The position numbers and the translations under genes are program-made. Below are positions 8,398 to 18,131 of a stretch of DNA of 55,370 nt, piece by piece. The notes beneath the pieces were generated by a model. That model saw nothing but the letters and a program-made list of their open reading frames with translations, did not search any database and was not told the origin of the DNA. How positions within the stretch are numbered: position 1 is the first letter of the stretch; every line of letters begins with the position of its first letter. This stretch comes from Bacillota bacterium (GTDB taxonomy: Bacteria > Bacillota > Clostridia > Peptostreptococcales > Anaerovoracaceae), in NCBI GenBank assembly GCA_022790955.1, contig JAAVYD010000067.1, forward strand, positions 1 to 55,370, given 5' to 3'.

Positions 8398-9789
8398 CTA
8401 AAATTCCAAAGATTTAGGCGTTCTCGGAAACGGCAGTACATCCCTTATATTGGACATTCCCGTCATATACATTACTATACGCTCAAATCCCAGTCCAAAA
8501 CCCGCATGCTTTACGCCGCCGTATTTTCTGAGATCGAGATACCATTCGTAGCCCGCTTCCTCCATGCCCGTTTCTTTCATTCTCGCTTTCAGAACGTCAA
8601 GCCTTTCCTCGCGCTGACTTCCGCCGATAATCTCGCCTATACCCGGCGCCAGCAGATCCGCAGCCGCCACCGTGCGCCCGTCGTCGTTCAACCGCATATA
8701 AAAAGCCTTTATATCCTTAGGATAATCCGTGACAAAGACCGGCTTTTTAAAGACTTCCTCCGCTAAATACCGTTCATGCTCGGTCTGCAGATCCATGCCC
8801 CACTCAACGGGATATTCAAAATCCCTGCCACTGTTTTTCAGTATATCTACCGCCTCGGTGTACGTAATCCTGCCGAACTGCGAGTTTATTATCATGTTGA
8901 GCTTATCTGTAATTCCTTTTGAAATAAACGAATTGAAAAAATTCATCTCCTCCGCAGCATTCTCCATAACATAGCGGATTATATATTTTAACATATCCTC
9001 TGCCAAATTCATATCATCGTTCAAATCTGCAAAAGCAATCTCAGGTTCTACCATCCAAAACTCCGCCGCATGGCGCGCCGTATTGGAATTTTCCGCCCGG
9101 AAAGTAGGCCCGAATGTATACACGTTTTTAAACGCCAGAGCGAAAATCTCAGCTTCAAGCTGACCGCTTACCGTAAGAGAAGCAGGCTTGCCGAAAAAAT
9201 CCGCGGAATAATCCACATCGCCGTTTTTATTAACAGGCACATCCGCCATATCGAAAGCAGTCACGCGGAACATCTCGCCCGCGCCTTCGGCGTCGCTTCC
9301 GGTTAATATAGGTGAATGTACGTATAAAAATCCTCTTTCCTGAAAGAAACGATGTATAGCATAAGCCGCTATCGAGCGAACGCGGAATACCGCGGAAAAG
9401 GTATTGCTCCTCGGACGCAGATGGGCTATCTCCCGCAGAAATTCCATGCTGTGCCGCTTCTTCTGCAGCGGATAATCCGGCGCGGAACTCGCTTCTATTA
9501 TTACTTCCCGCGCTTTTATCTCAAAAGGCTGGTTCGCCTGAGGCGTAAGCTCAAGTATGCCTCTTACCGTCACCGCCGACGCAATAGCAATTTTTGATAT
9601 TTCTGAAAAGTTGCTTAAAAATTCATTTTCGTAAACCACCTGAACGGATTTAAAAAATGTGCCGTCATTTACTTCCAGGAAACCAAATCTACCGGAAGCC
9701 CTGTTCGTCCGCACCCAGCCGTTTATCTCTATCTCTCTGCCATGTAAAGCCTCGCGCCCGGCAAAAAGCATTTTTATATCCATTTTCAT
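8398..9789 (-). CDS. asnS: Asparaginyl-tRNA synthetase
   Basis: 463 residues, full length. An N-terminal OB-fold (INGWVRTNR, about 1-110) binds the tRNA anticodon. The class II catalytic core shows motif 2 ([21 protein letters not shown] region near 220) and motif 3 ([12 protein letters not shown] near the C-terminus). The enzyme charges tRNA-Asn with asparagine using ATP. The ATG at 9789 follows AAGGAGAG. This start lies inside the coding frame of the upstream ABC ATPase gene, a same-strand overlap of about 100 bases in another frame. No T-box leader is visible. AsnRS rather than AspRS is favoured by length and the absence of a GAD insertion domain. Confidence 0.94.
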   Translation of the reverse strand: MKMDIKMLFAGREALHGREIEINGWVRTNRASGRFGFLEVNDGTFFKSVQVVYENEFLSNFSEISKIAIASAVTVRGILELTPQANQPFEIKAREVIIEASSAPDYPLQKKRHSMEFLREIAHLRPRSNTFSAVFRVRSIAAYAIHRFFQERGFLYVHSPILTGSDAEGAGEMFRVTAFDMADVPVNKNGDVDYSADFFGKPASLTVSGQLEAEIFALAFKNVYTFGPTFRAENSNTARHAAEFWMVEPEIAFADLNDDMNLAEDMLKYIIRYVMENAAEEMNFFNSFISKGITDKLNMIINSQFGRITYTEAVDILKNSGRDFEYPVEWGMDLQTEHERYLAEEVFKKPVFVTDYPKDIKAFYMRLNDDGRTVAAADLLAPGIGEIIGGSQREERLDVLKARMKETGMEEAGYEWYLDLRKYGGVKHAGFGLGFERIVMYMTGMSNIRDVLPFPRTPKSLEF

Positions 9790-10510
9790 AATCACTCTCC
9801 TTCGCTTCGTATCTTCCCAGAAACTCAACTACCTCCGGATCAGAGTGTTCTCCGAACATATTCTCGCCGCCGAACACTTCCCTGAGTTCTCCTTTTATCA
9901 TCACGCCTACTCTGCCGGCAAGACTTGCCGCTTCATAAAAATCATGGGTAACAAATATTATTGTACATCCAAAGTTTTTATGAATAGACCTTATCAGCTC
10001 ATACATCCTCTGCCTTGTATTCGGATCTAAGGCGGAAAAAGGCTCGTCCATAAATAAAACCTGAGGTTTAAGAACCAGAGCTCTCGCCAGAGCCGCACGC
10101 TGCTTCTCTCCTCCGCTCAGCGTGACCGGATACCTGTCGGCGAGATGATCTATCCTGAGCATTTTCATCATCTGCTGCACAGCCTCCCTTCGCTCCTTCT
10201 TTGGAACCTTATGCATCTTAAGCCCGAACTCTATATTTGCCCTGACTTTCATATGAGGAAACAAACTGTAATCCTGGTATACGAAACCTATTCTTCTTTT
10301 TTCCAGCGGCGTATCCCACACGGATCTGCCGCCGTAACTTATTGTACCCCCATCCGGGCTGTAAAATCCAGCAATAGATTCGAGCAAAATAGTTTTTCCC
10401 GCTCCCGTTTCTCCAACTATTGCGAATATCTCACCTTTATTTATATTCAGATTAATATTTTTTAAACGAAATCCGCTTAAATTAACTTCATAATTTTCTA
10501 CGCTTATCAT
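9689..10510 (-). CDS. modC: Molybdate/tungstate ABC transporter ATP-binding protein
   Basis: 273 residues. Walker A GETGAGKT (33-40), signature LSGGEKQ (131-137), Walker B VLFMDEP (151-157) and the switch His in FVTHD (188-190) are intact. It powers import through the adjacent ModB permease. The usual regulatory C-terminal (MOP) domain of E. coli ModC is absent, as in WtpC/TupC-type proteins. The last 45 or so residues after EFLGRYE have no family look and are the out-of-frame reading of the asnS ribosome binding site and 5' end, suggesting that an original stop was lost. AGGTG places the start at the ATG at 10510 rather than a GTG at 10519. Molybdate versus tungstate cannot be settled. Confidence 0.85.
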   Translation of the reverse strand: MISVENYEVNLSGFRLKNINLNINKGEIFAIVGETGAGKTILLESIAGFYSPDGGTISYGGRSVWDTPLEKRRIGFVYQDYSLFPHMKVRANIEFGLKMHKVPKKERREAVQQMMKMLRIDHLADRYPVTLSGGEKQRAALARALVLKPQVLFMDEPFSALDPNTRQRMYELIRSIHKNFGCTIIFVTHDFYEAASLAGRVGVMIKGELREVFGGENMFGEHSDPEVVEFLGRYEAKESDYENGYKNAFCRARGFTWQRDRDKRLGADEQGFR

Positions 10511-10592
10511 TATATACACCTATTGTTTTATAAATCATTAACTTTATCATATTAATTTAAAATCCGTTCATCATCACGGTTTTTTCCGCCTC

Positions 10593-11396
10593 TTAATTCC
10601 TGCCGGCTTTCTTATGTTCACCGTTTATGAAATTCGCAAGCATAAGGGAAATCCCCGATATCGCGAGCAGTATCATCGCGCAAGCCATCGCGGGACCCGT
10701 ATCGCCCGTAGCCATATTCAGATATATACTTGTAGGCAGCGTTTCCGTTTTCATCCGTGTAGCTCCCACCAGCATAAGAGTTGCGCCGAACTCACCAAGA
10801 GCCCTTGACCAGGCGAGGATAGCCGCTCCTATCACCGCGTTTTTTGCGAGGGGCAGCGTTATAAGAAAAAAAGTACGCAGCCTGCCTGCTCCGAGGCTTC
10901 CCGCCACTATTTCCACTTTGGGATCCACATTCATAAAAGCTGTCTTTATCATCCTGATGACAAAGGGCAGGTTTACTAAAATATGAGCCATTATGATCCC
11001 GTTCACATTAAAAATTACGCGAAATCCGTGTTCGCTCAGCGCCCTGCCTATCCCCGATGAAAACATGAGAAGCAGGCTTAAACCCAGCATGATATTTGGG
11101 ATGGACAGGGGCAGCTCGATTATAACGCTGAAAAGGTGTCTGGCGGCAAAGCGTGTCTTTACAAGAGCGTATGCAGCAGGGATTCCGGTCAGCATACATA
11201 TTAATGTCGATGTCAGCGACGTCCGCAGGCTCAGACCCAGAGCAAACCTGACCTCCTCGCTGCGGAACGCTTCGCCTATATACGGCACACCGCGCATTAC
11301 TATAAACGCCATAGCCGAAAATATAAATACCGTAACCGCAAATGTTATAATGATGGCAACGGCTTCAAATCCCGTATATTTTTTAATCTTTTTCAT
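10593..11396 (-). CDS. modB: Molybdate/tungstate ABC transporter permease
   Basis: 267 residues with about six membrane segments. The cytoplasmic EAA loop that docks the ATPase is at about 164-185 (AGSLGAGRLRTFFLITLPLAK). The sequence around TSIYLNMATGD and GEFGATLMLVGAT is typical of ModB/WtpB permeases. It forms the membrane channel between ModA outside and ModC inside. An attenuator-like hairpin separates it from modA upstream; modC follows 82 bases downstream. AGGAT precedes the ATG by 8 bases. Confidence 0.9.
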   Translation of the reverse strand: MKKIKKYTGFEAVAIIITFAVTVFIFSAMAFIVMRGVPYIGEAFRSEEVRFALGLSLRTSLTSTLICMLTGIPAAYALVKTRFAARHLFSVIIELPLSIPNIMLGLSLLLMFSSGIGRALSEHGFRVIFNVNGIIMAHILVNLPFVIRMIKTAFMNVDPKVEIVAGSLGAGRLRTFFLITLPLAKNAVIGAAILAWSRALGEFGATLMLVGATRMKTETLPTSIYLNMATGDTGPAMACAMILLAISGISLMLANFINGEHKKAGRN

Positions 11397-11433
11397 TTTA
11401 TTTATCCTATATATAATTTTCGGGTAATCAAAA

Positions 11434-11483
11434 AGGACCTGCCCAGAAAATACGGGATTTTCCCTTTTCTCTGATCCGGTCCT
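11434..11483 (-). terminator. Terminator or attenuator between modA and modB
   Basis: On the minus strand AGGACC (11483-11478) pairs with GGTCCT (11439-11434), enclosing AGAAAA/TTTTCT and GGGA/TCCC stems, and is followed directly by TTTTTGATT. It sits 23 bases after the modA stop and 38 before modB. A partial terminator here would give more binding protein than permease. Confidence 0.65.
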
Positions 11484-11505
11484 ATCTGGAAGAAATTGAA
11501 ATATT

Positions 11506-12330
11506 CTATTTTATCATTTCATATCCGTAGCTTTCCCATATTTTCTGCACTTCTTCTGAATCCAGAAAAACGAGATATTCTTTCAAGGAATCGTTATTTT
11601 TTGCGCACGACAGGCTCGCCGCAGGAATTATCTTTATGTATTTTTCCATATCCTTGCAGTCTACTATTTGTATGCCGTCTTTGCCGCTGGCATTTTCCTT
11701 CCACACAACGGCGGCATCCGCGCTGTCCGCGGAAAGAGCAGTAACCATTTCCGGCGCGGTAGACGTTCTGGCAGCTATATCTGCGGAATCCATTATACCC
11801 GCGTCCCTGAGCACGTTATCCGCCACCTTGCCTATCGGCGTAGCTTCCGAATCGCCTAATATCAATCTTACGCCGTCTTTTCCGAGGTCCGCAGGAGAAG
11901 AAATACCCTTAGGGTTTCCTTTCTGCACAGCGATAACTGGAACATGCTTAACGAGCTGTTTGGATTCCGTTACATAATTCTGTTCTTTAAGTTTTGCCAG
12001 TTCCGTTTCGGCGCCCGCTATAAAAACATCGCCCTCTTGGGATGTAGTGATCTGACTTATTATCTGCGCAGCGTTTCCGAATGTAATATCCGCATCGCAG
12101 CCGGTTTCTTTCTTAAAAGCATCTACTATCTCCGTCATAGGATCTTTCATTCCAGCTCCGCAATACACAAAAAGCGATTTTCCCGAAAGATCTGCGTATT
12201 CGCTGCCTTCCGTTCCGGCTGACGCATCTGCCGACCGACCCTTATCATTATCTTCACTGCCGCAGCCAGCTAAAACAAATAATATAGTAAAAATTAACAA
12301 TAACGCTGTCGTAATCCTTTTTTTATGCAT
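11506..12330 (-). CDS. modA: Molybdate (or tungstate) ABC transporter substrate-binding lipoprotein
   Basis: 274 residues. Signal peptide with lipobox LAGC (MHKKRITTALLLI...). The mature protein has the ModA pattern: SLFVYCGAGMKDPMTEIVDAF at the start, GNAAQIISQI, then DAAVVWKENA and the closing WESYGYEMI helix. It binds the oxyanion outside the membrane for the ModBC permease. The start at 12330 is fixed by GGAGGAAGAA; an in-frame extension to 12408 lacks a signal. A good promoter lies at 12380-12408. Molybdate serves molybdenum-cofactor enzymes and tungstate serves some clostridial oxidoreductases. Confidence 0.9.
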   Translation of the reverse strand: MHKKRITTALLLIFTILFVLAGCGSEDNDKGRSADASAGTEGSEYADLSGKSLFVYCGAGMKDPMTEIVDAFKKETGCDADITFGNAAQIISQITTSQEGDVFIAGAETELAKLKEQNYVTESKQLVKHVPVIAVQKGNPKGISSPADLGKDGVRLILGDSEATPIGKVADNVLRDAGIMDSADIAARTSTAPEMVTALSADSADAAVVWKENASGKDGIQIVDCKDMEKYIKIIPAASLSCAKNNDSLKEYLVFLDSEEVQKIWESYGYEMIK

Positions 12331-12379
12331 TTCTTCCTCCGTATATGTATTTATTAATATCAACTTTAACTTAATATTT

Positions 12380-12408
12380 ATAATACCATTAATACAGATT
12401 AAATTCAA
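12380..12408 (-). promoter_or_regulatory. Promoter of the mod operon
   Basis: TTGAAT (12408-12403), 17 bases, TATTAT (12385-12380) on the minus strand, about 50 bases before the modA start codon. The match to the sigma-A consensus is good (TATTAT is 5 of 6). No ModE-type operator was recognised. Confidence 0.65.
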
Positions 12409-12484
12409 CCAATATCGTTAATTTTTATTTTTACCATCTAAAACTGCTTATTTAAGCAATATATCCACATTTTTATAATTAAAA

Positions 12485-13654
12485 CTAACTAAACCTAACT
12501 TTGCCCATAATCCTATGTATTAATTTTAACAGCCAAGTCGCTGACTGCGACATGATCATTGCTAATATAAAAGAAACCGGTACTACAACAAAATAATATG
12601 CAGCTCTGTATTCCACTTCCGGTACAGCGTCTGTCAATTTAGGATACAGATATCCGTCGCTGACATTCGACATCATATAAATCCCGAAGGATAATATGGA
12701 AATCTTAGCTAAAACAGACTTTACAATCTGCGGCAAGCGATTCAGATCGAGATTCACACAAAATAAAAACAGCAAAAATGCATTGACCACATTTTCAAAT
12801 CCGCCTTCTTTCACGGCAGGACTCCAGACGAACGGATCGGGATAATTTCTGTAATAATTAAATATCCCGAAAAGCGTTACGCAGCCTATAAACGCCGCTA
12901 TATTAACAAACCTGTTCATGCGTATTTTGTATTCGCTCAAATACGCGCCGAGAAAATAATATGTAATCGGATAAATTCCGGTCCACCAGGAGGGAAGCAG
13001 CTTATTGTATTCCGTCCCGGTTTCGGGTTTCAGCCAAAAATCCGCCGTCTGAAAATTATAAATATTAGCCAAGGACGGCAAAGCCGTAAGAAATATCATC
13101 GTCGCAACAAGCGCCAGCTTCTTTTTACGGCTGTCCAGACCGTGATAGATCAGGTTTAAAAACGGAATTAACAGAAAAAGCCCGATATACATTTCCACAT
13201 ACCAGGCGTATGAATTTCCGCTGAAATCCAAAATGCTCAGCACGCCGTCGAGCAGCCTGATATCCTGCCCCAGATAAAATTTTTTAAACAAAATACAAAC
13301 GATACTTGCTATAAAATACATTTCGAGAACGCTGATAATCCCTTTGTAATACCTGCGCGACAGCTTCGCGCCGTTCATCAGATACCCCGTCGCCATGATG
13401 AACAAGGATACGCCTATCATAAAGCATGTCCTCATGGTTTCCATTAAAAGCATATGCTTATTATCCAGCGGCTCTTTATAAAATCCGCAGTTAAGAAAAA
13501 AATGTACGGAAAGCACGCACCAGATCGCAATGCATTTTATAAGATCCAAAGACGGGTTCCTCACAAAACCGTATTTTTTCAGATCATGAGCGTTTGAACT
13601 ATTAATATTCATATCAGCTTCAAAATTCCTGCTGTGTTCCAAATTCTGATTCAT
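12485..13654 (-). CDS. Acyltransferase-3 family membrane protein
   Basis: 389 residues with about ten membrane segments and no external extra domain. The first segment has the acyltransferase-3 pattern (SLDLIKCIAIWCVLSVHFF), with the catalytic-type His and a following SLFIMATGYL segment. Relatives O-acetylate sugars in surface polysaccharides or peptidoglycan, moving acetyl groups across the membrane. AGGAG lies 10 bases upstream of the ATG. Its 5' region carries the hairpin cluster at 13765-13964. No sugar-transfer genes adjoin it, so the acceptor is unknown. Confidence 0.82.
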   Translation of the reverse strand: MNQNLEHSRNFEADMNINSSNAHDLKKYGFVRNPSLDLIKCIAIWCVLSVHFFLNCGFYKEPLDNKHMLLMETMRTCFMIGVSLFIMATGYLMNGAKLSRRYYKGIISVLEMYFIASIVCILFKKFYLGQDIRLLDGVLSILDFSGNSYAWYVEMYIGLFLLIPFLNLIYHGLDSRKKKLALVATMIFLTALPSLANIYNFQTADFWLKPETGTEYNKLLPSWWTGIYPITYYFLGAYLSEYKIRMNRFVNIAAFIGCVTLFGIFNYYRNYPDPFVWSPAVKEGGFENVVNAFLLFLFCVNLDLNRLPQIVKSVLAKISILSFGIYMMSNVSDGYLYPKLTDAVPEVEYRAAYYFVVVPVSFILAMIMSQSATWLLKLIHRIMGKVRFS

Positions 13655-13764
13655 AAGTATGCATCTCCTATAATAATATTGATAAACTTTTTATTTTATA
13701 AAATTAACTACTCCGATCACAGCGATAAACCTTGTTACTACTGTATTATTTGCACTATAAAACA

Positions 13765-13964
13765 ATAAACAGACCGACTAACGCACGATCTGTTTATAGT
13801 ATACATGATATTTAAATCGGAGCAAAGCGTGATAAGCTTGCTTAATCACGCTGCGACGATTGCAACCGCCAGAGAGCTTTGCTCCTCGGAGTTTCAGTGG
13901 GAGATTATAACTCTCACTGAAACTCTGATATGGAACCCGCCGTCTAAGATACAGGTTCCATATC
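13765..13964 (-). ncRNA. Cluster of four strong hairpins, possible structured RNA or leader
   Basis: In an otherwise AT-rich 367-base gap, four inverted repeats follow each other. Read on the minus strand: 13964-13954 with 13937-13927 (perfect 11 bp); 13924-13911 with 13903-13890 (14 bp, one G-U); an outer stem 13885-13876 with 13828-13819 (10 bp) around an inner hairpin 13852-13826 (12 bp, one bulge); then a terminator-like hairpin 13797-13789 with 13773-13765 followed by TGTTTTAT. It could be a leader of the acyltransferase gene, a small RNA, or a mobile palindromic element. No known RNA family was recognised. Confidence 0.45.
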
Positions 13965-14021
13965 AGGCAAGGTTATATTAATTTTTACCGCCTTTATCTT
14001 GGCTGTTTTCAATATTAATGT

Positions 14022-14546
14022 TTAATACTTTTCCATATGAATCCGCTCAGACGACATGCTGTAAACGCTGCGCGGCTCGCCTTTGCTCTGCGGTCTTCCT
14101 ATCGAAAGTATCCCTTCCAGCCGGCAATCTTCCGGGAATCCCAGGCATTCCCGCACATACTCCTCCGTAGTCCTGCCGTCAGGCGCAGTACGCAGCCTGC
14201 CCTGTATCCAGCAGCTTCCAAGTCCCAGACTGTCAGCCATCAGATGCATATTTGACATAGCTATTGAGCAGTCCTCCGTCCACACGTCCGTAAGGGATTC
14301 GTTGCCAATTACAACGATCGCGCACTGCGCGCCCGCCAGCATCTTAGCCGAACCTTCCCTGCACTCGGACAGCTTTTTCAGCGTTTCTCTGTCGCGCACT
14401 ACTATAAACTCAGCCGACTGCTTTCCTCTGCTCGATGGCGACAGCAGCCCTGCGTTTACTATCATTTCTATTTCTTCACCGGACAAAGGCTCGACTGTAT
14501 ACGTCCTTACGCTCCTGCGGTTTTCCAGTATCTCCATTAATTCCAT
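14022..14546 (-). CDS. Nitroreductase-family FMN oxidoreductase
   Basis: 174 residues, the usual length of the short nitroreductase class. RRSVRTYTVEPL near the N-terminus is the FMN phosphate-binding start; SPSSRGKQSAEFIVV and the GLGSCWI segment are the other family signatures. These enzymes reduce nitro compounds, quinones or flavins with NAD(P)H; the native substrate is rarely known. It begins 31 bases after the EamA transporter gene on the same strand, so the two probably share a transcript. The ribosome binding site (AAAGGCG) is distant from the ATG, so the start may be the second Met at 14537. Confidence 0.87.
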   Translation of the reverse strand: MELMEILENRRSVRTYTVEPLSGEEIEMIVNAGLLSPSSRGKQSAEFIVVRDRETLKKLSECREGSAKMLAGAQCAIVVIGNESLTDVWTEDCSIAMSNMHLMADSLGLGSCWIQGRLRTAPDGRTTEEYVRECLGFPEDCRLEGILSIGRPQSKGEPRSVYSMSSERIHMEKY

Positions 14547-14577
14547 CGCTTATATTCGCCTTTCTTCTTTGTTCAAT

Positions 14578-15525
14578 TTAATCAATATCGCTGACTGCCC
14601 TATCTTTATCTAAATTCGCTTCCGAGGATTCTTTTTCGGGAAGTCCTAAAATTACCATAGCTGTAACCGCTGTCACCATTCCCAGTATCATTAGTATTGT
14701 AGGAATCTCCGAGAAAAATATCAGACCGAAAACCATTGCCGCCACCGGCTCGCCGGAAGCTAAAATAGATGCCTTACCTGCGTCCATAAGGGAAAATGAT
14801 AATGTATACAATACATACGGCAGTACAGAAACACATATTGCATACAATATTATAAATCCTGCTCTTTTTACAGGTTCTTCAGATATAAATCCGCCTATTT
14901 TATTCAGGTCGCTTAAAAATACCGTTACTACGGCGTTGATTATCAGGCACCAGCACGTTATGGTGAGAGCGTGGTATCCCCGCTCCATGGCGAGCTTGGA
15001 CATAACACTGTACATTGCGTAGCAAAGAGCCGACAGTATTCCTATTAATATTCCCGGTACAGACCACTGCACTTCCACAGACGTTTCAAAAATACCGCTC
15101 ACCAAAACGCAGCCGAAAAGGGCGGCAACCATACAGGCAGCCTTTTTCAGAGTGATTTTTTCCTTAAAAAAGATAGCCGCAAAAATAAGCACGAAAATCG
15201 GCGCCATTCCGAGCAGCACCGCTGACAGAGAAAGGGTCAGCGATCCTATTGATATATTGTAACAGAGATTCAGCCCAAGAGTTCCCACCACCGACGCTAC
15301 CGCGAATATCCAGAAATCTTTTAATTTTATTTTCAAAAGGGATTTATTGTATATCAATATCCCTATTGTCAGCATAAGCGCTCCGGGCATTATTCTCGTA
15401 CCGAGCACCGTATATGTATCCATGCCGTAAGCTGTAAGGCTGCGTACAAATACGCCCGTCATGCCCCACATAACGCCGGATAATATCGGAACCAGCGCCG
15501 CAAGTTTTTTCATTTTATCTTTCAT
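14578..15525 (-). CDS. EamA/DMT-family transporter
   Basis: 315 residues with ten predicted membrane segments in two EamA repeats (about 10-145 and 165-300). The GVMWGMTGVFVRSL start and the second-repeat end (SILASGEPVAAMVFGLIFF) are typical of drug/metabolite exporters of the RhaT/YdcZ-like group. It probably exports a metabolite or amino acid. The start at 15525 (MKDKMKK) follows AGGATAGGA; the in-frame extension to 15615 does not look like protein. It lies between the sensor kinase and the nitroreductase gene. The substrate is unknown. Confidence 0.85.
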   Translation of the reverse strand: MKDKMKKLAALVPILSGVMWGMTGVFVRSLTAYGMDTYTVLGTRIMPGALMLTIGILIYNKSLLKIKLKDFWIFAVASVVGTLGLNLCYNISIGSLTLSLSAVLLGMAPIFVLIFAAIFFKEKITLKKAACMVAALFGCVLVSGIFETSVEVQWSVPGILIGILSALCYAMYSVMSKLAMERGYHALTITCWCLIINAVVTVFLSDLNKIGGFISEEPVKRAGFIILYAICVSVLPYVLYTLSFSLMDAGKASILASGEPVAAMVFGLIFFSEIPTILMILGMVTAVTAMVILGLPEKESSEANLDKDRAVSDID

Positions 15526-15679
15526 AATCCTATCCTGATAATCATTAACATATTTTTGCTTTAACGTGAACTTTATTATTATAACACAAAATCTCCGGCT
15601 GACGATCCGTATCAATCATAAATCGCATAAATAAAAAATACGTTTTCAAATTTATATTAATGGTTTTATCCCTGTGTTA

Positions 15680-17092
15680 TTATACGCGCCCGCAGCCTGC
15701 CGGGCTTTCTCTTTCCTGCAGCATCACCGTCACGCAGAATTCGCTGTCCTCCGCTCTAATCTCCATTTCTCCCATATATTTCTCAGTTTCCTTTTTAACG
15801 TTGGAAAGTCCGATACCGTGCAGAAAACTATTTGATTCTTTTGTCGTCAGCGGCAATCCCGTCTGATCATCAAAATTAACTTCTCCCTTAAAAGGATTTT
15901 TGACTTCGATTATGAAAAACTTTTTCCTCTGTCTGCCGGACAGGATAATATATTTGTTCTCGTCAACTATATTTTCGCAGGCTTCCAAAGCATTTTCAAG
16001 AATATTATTTACAATAATTCCAATATCATACGCATCATATCCGCCTGAATCCGGATACCTGAAATCCGATTCAAACTTAACGCCTGATTTTTCAGCCTGC
16101 CTGCATTTATCATTAATAATAACGTCGGACACGGGATTTCCCGTTTGAATATTAATATCAAAAACATCCGCGCAGTTATTAAGATTTGAAATATACTTTT
16201 CCAATTCATCATAATGCCTGCTTTGAACAAGTCCTTTAATATTAGTCAAATGACCTCTCATCTCGTGCTTCATCTGCCTGATACCTGCGTAAAACCTGTC
16301 CACCTCAGCGAGCCTTTCGTGCATCGCCCGTATCTGCTGACGCTGTACAAAAAAACGGCTTTTTTCCTGTTGGAGCATCGTCAGCTCACGATAAGCGGCT
16401 ATAATTATCAGCGTCCCCAAGTAAAACAAAAATGTACTGAGCGGCGCCAGCCATATGAACGTCGGATGCTGCTCGTATAACTGAAAAATCACGCCTTCTT
16501 TTATACCCAAAAGAGATCTGAAAATAATATTTGAATACAGTATACCTGAAATCGGGATCAACATCAGAAAGCAGGCTTCTTTCATACTTAGCTGCAGACG
16601 GCTTTTCGTTATAACACGTGAAACGATAAAAAGCATTAATGCAAATAGAATAAACTGGATCAGCATGATGAATGCAAAACCCCAGGCTGAACGAAGGAAT
16701 ATGAGGCTTATATCCTGTTCCGTCTGAACAAAATACTGAGTGTAAATAAAAAACAGACTCTCGACAGCGAGGGCGCACAGAGCCCTGATACTGAAAAAAA
16801 CTACAGATAGAAACATAGCCGTCTGCCGCTGTATCCTTAGGAACGGTGAAACCGCTGCAAGGATAACGATAACGGCAAGCAGATTTATAAAACTGGGAAT
16901 ATTGACATTAATATTAACGCTGATAATATATGGCAGAATAAAAATACCTAAAACAACTGCGCTCCTCGTTTTCACCGCATGCTTTGTTTCCCTGAGAAAC
17001 GGCGCGAAAAAAGCCGTAAAACTCACCGCATACGCTATTGCAGTGAGCGCCGATATTATCATCTGAAATGTTCTGAATCCTTCTTCACTCAT
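15680..17092 (-). CDS. GHKL-type membrane sensor histidine kinase (AgrC-like)
   Basis: 470 residues. Six or seven membrane segments occupy about 10-235, followed by a coiled-coil and the H-box MKHEMRGHL with His 276. The ATPase domain (about 340-465) has the N-box NNILENALEA and the GIGLSNVKKETEKY G-box, the GHKL type used by quorum-sensing kinases such as AgrC. The ATG overlaps the end of the LytTR regulator gene by 8 bases, so the pair is translationally coupled. No peptide precursor or AgrB-type processing gene was found nearby, so the signal is unknown. Confidence 0.92.
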   Translation of the reverse strand: MSEEGFRTFQMIISALTAIAYAVSFTAFFAPFLRETKHAVKTRSAVVLGIFILPYIISVNINVNIPSFINLLAVIVILAAVSPFLRIQRQTAMFLSVVFFSIRALCALAVESLFFIYTQYFVQTEQDISLIFLRSAWGFAFIMLIQFILFALMLFIVSRVITKSRLQLSMKEACFLMLIPISGILYSNIIFRSLLGIKEGVIFQLYEQHPTFIWLAPLSTFLFYLGTLIIIAAYRELTMLQQEKSRFFVQRQQIRAMHERLAEVDRFYAGIRQMKHEMRGHLTNIKGLVQSRHYDELEKYISNLNNCADVFDINIQTGNPVSDVIINDKCRQAEKSGVKFESDFRYPDSGGYDAYDIGIIVNNILENALEACENIVDENKYIILSGRQRKKFFIIEVKNPFKGEVNFDDQTGLPLTTKESNSFLHGIGLSNVKKETEKYMGEMEIRAEDSEFCVTVMLQERESPAGCGRV

Positions 17093-17801
17093 CAGCCAGT
17101 CCTCTTTTCAAAAACCGAAGATACGCTTTTACAAAATCACTGTATTTGTATTTTGATATAAGCAGCCTGTCGCCGCTTGTCAGCAGCACATCTGTTTTGG
17201 TATAAGAATCAATATAAAACATATTAATAAGATAGCCTTTATGTATGCGAAAAAAACTGCGCTGAAGCTGCCGCTCAAGTTCACCGATCTTAGCGTAATA
17301 TTCGAGTTCGCCGTCGTTCAGATGCAGGATAACCTTGTGATTACGGCTTTCGATATAATAAATACTGCCTGTCGGAATCGCTTTTTTTGAATTTGCGTAA
17401 CGAATCATCAGCGTTTCTCCAGCATTTTTTTCGGCTATGATTTTTTTCACAGCCCTTTGCAGAACCTGCGCGAATTTTTGTTCCTCAACAGGCTTGAGCA
17501 GATATTGAAACGCCTCTACGTCAAAAGCGTCGTAAACGTATTTATCGTATCCAGTCACAAATATGATAATCGGCTGATTTCTCATATTCGCCCGTATCTT
17601 TCTCGCAAGCTCGACGCCGGTGCCTTTGCCTTCGGACATTTCTATATCCAAAAATATAATATCAAATCCGCGTCCGTCGGCAAGATATCCCTGCGCCGAA
17701 TCAAATTCAGCAATTTCGCAATCTATATTCTGTTTTTCTATTAATGCGATCAGATAAGCCCGTGTAACCGCATCGTCGTCGCAAACAGCTATTCTCATCA
17801 T
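17085..17801 (-). CDS. LytTR-family response regulator (AgrA-like)
   Basis: 238 residues. Receiver domain at 1-120 (CDDD near 7-10, phospho-Asp in IIFLDIEMSEG near 55, Lys in LLKPV) followed by a LytTR DNA-binding domain (about 135-235; KAIPTGSIYYIES and FFRIHKGYLINMFYI). It should bind direct-repeat sites upstream of its targets when phosphorylated by the adjacent kinase. ATG ATG at 17801/17798; AAGGGG lies 10 bases upstream, so either Met could be used. The in-frame extension to 17876 has no family similarity. Target genes are not evident. Confidence 0.92.
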   Translation of the reverse strand: MMRIAVCDDDAVTRAYLIALIEKQNIDCEIAEFDSAQGYLADGRGFDIIFLDIEMSEGKGTGVELARKIRANMRNQPIIIFVTGYDKYVYDAFDVEAFQYLLKPVEEQKFAQVLQRAVKKIIAEKNAGETLMIRYANSKKAIPTGSIYYIESRNHKVILHLNDGELEYYAKIGELERQLQRSFFRIHKGYLINMFYIDSYTKTDVLLTSGDRLLISKYKYSDFVKAYLRFLKRGLADE

Positions 17802-18131
17802 ATCCGATATTCCCCTTAACCGTATCTTGATCCGCTTCGCGGCAGCCCCGCCGCTGATGCAGATATATATTAACATCGGAAAAACAGACGGAAATTTAAT
17901 AGACGCAGCGCAACAGGACGATACAGCTTCGCAAATAGCAGAATCCCGGAGCTGCGCAAAACTTGTAAAAATATTAATCGCTTTATGTAAATAAGATTAA
18001 AGAATAAATCCATAAATCAGATCAACAATATTATCGAAATCAAAATCCCCGTATGTTAAAATAAAAATCAACGATATAAAACAGCTTACTTTAAAAATCA
18101 ACTTAAAGTTTATACAGATAAAAGGTTTGAT
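17802..18131. other. Intergenic region between regulator and fic remnant
   Basis: 330 bases between divergent genes. The first 150 bases are less AT-rich than usual and may carry the 5' leader of the regulator gene. No small antitoxin-like frame was found just upstream of the fic remnant, and no clear promoter stands out. Confidence 0.4.

Noticed and set aside
13765..13964. CRISPR array
   Set aside because: The hairpins all differ from each other and there are no regular repeats with spacers.
14083..14613. 176-codon plus-strand frame opposite the nitroreductase gene
   Set aside because: Serine/proline-rich shadow frame without start signal; the minus-strand gene has clear family motifs.
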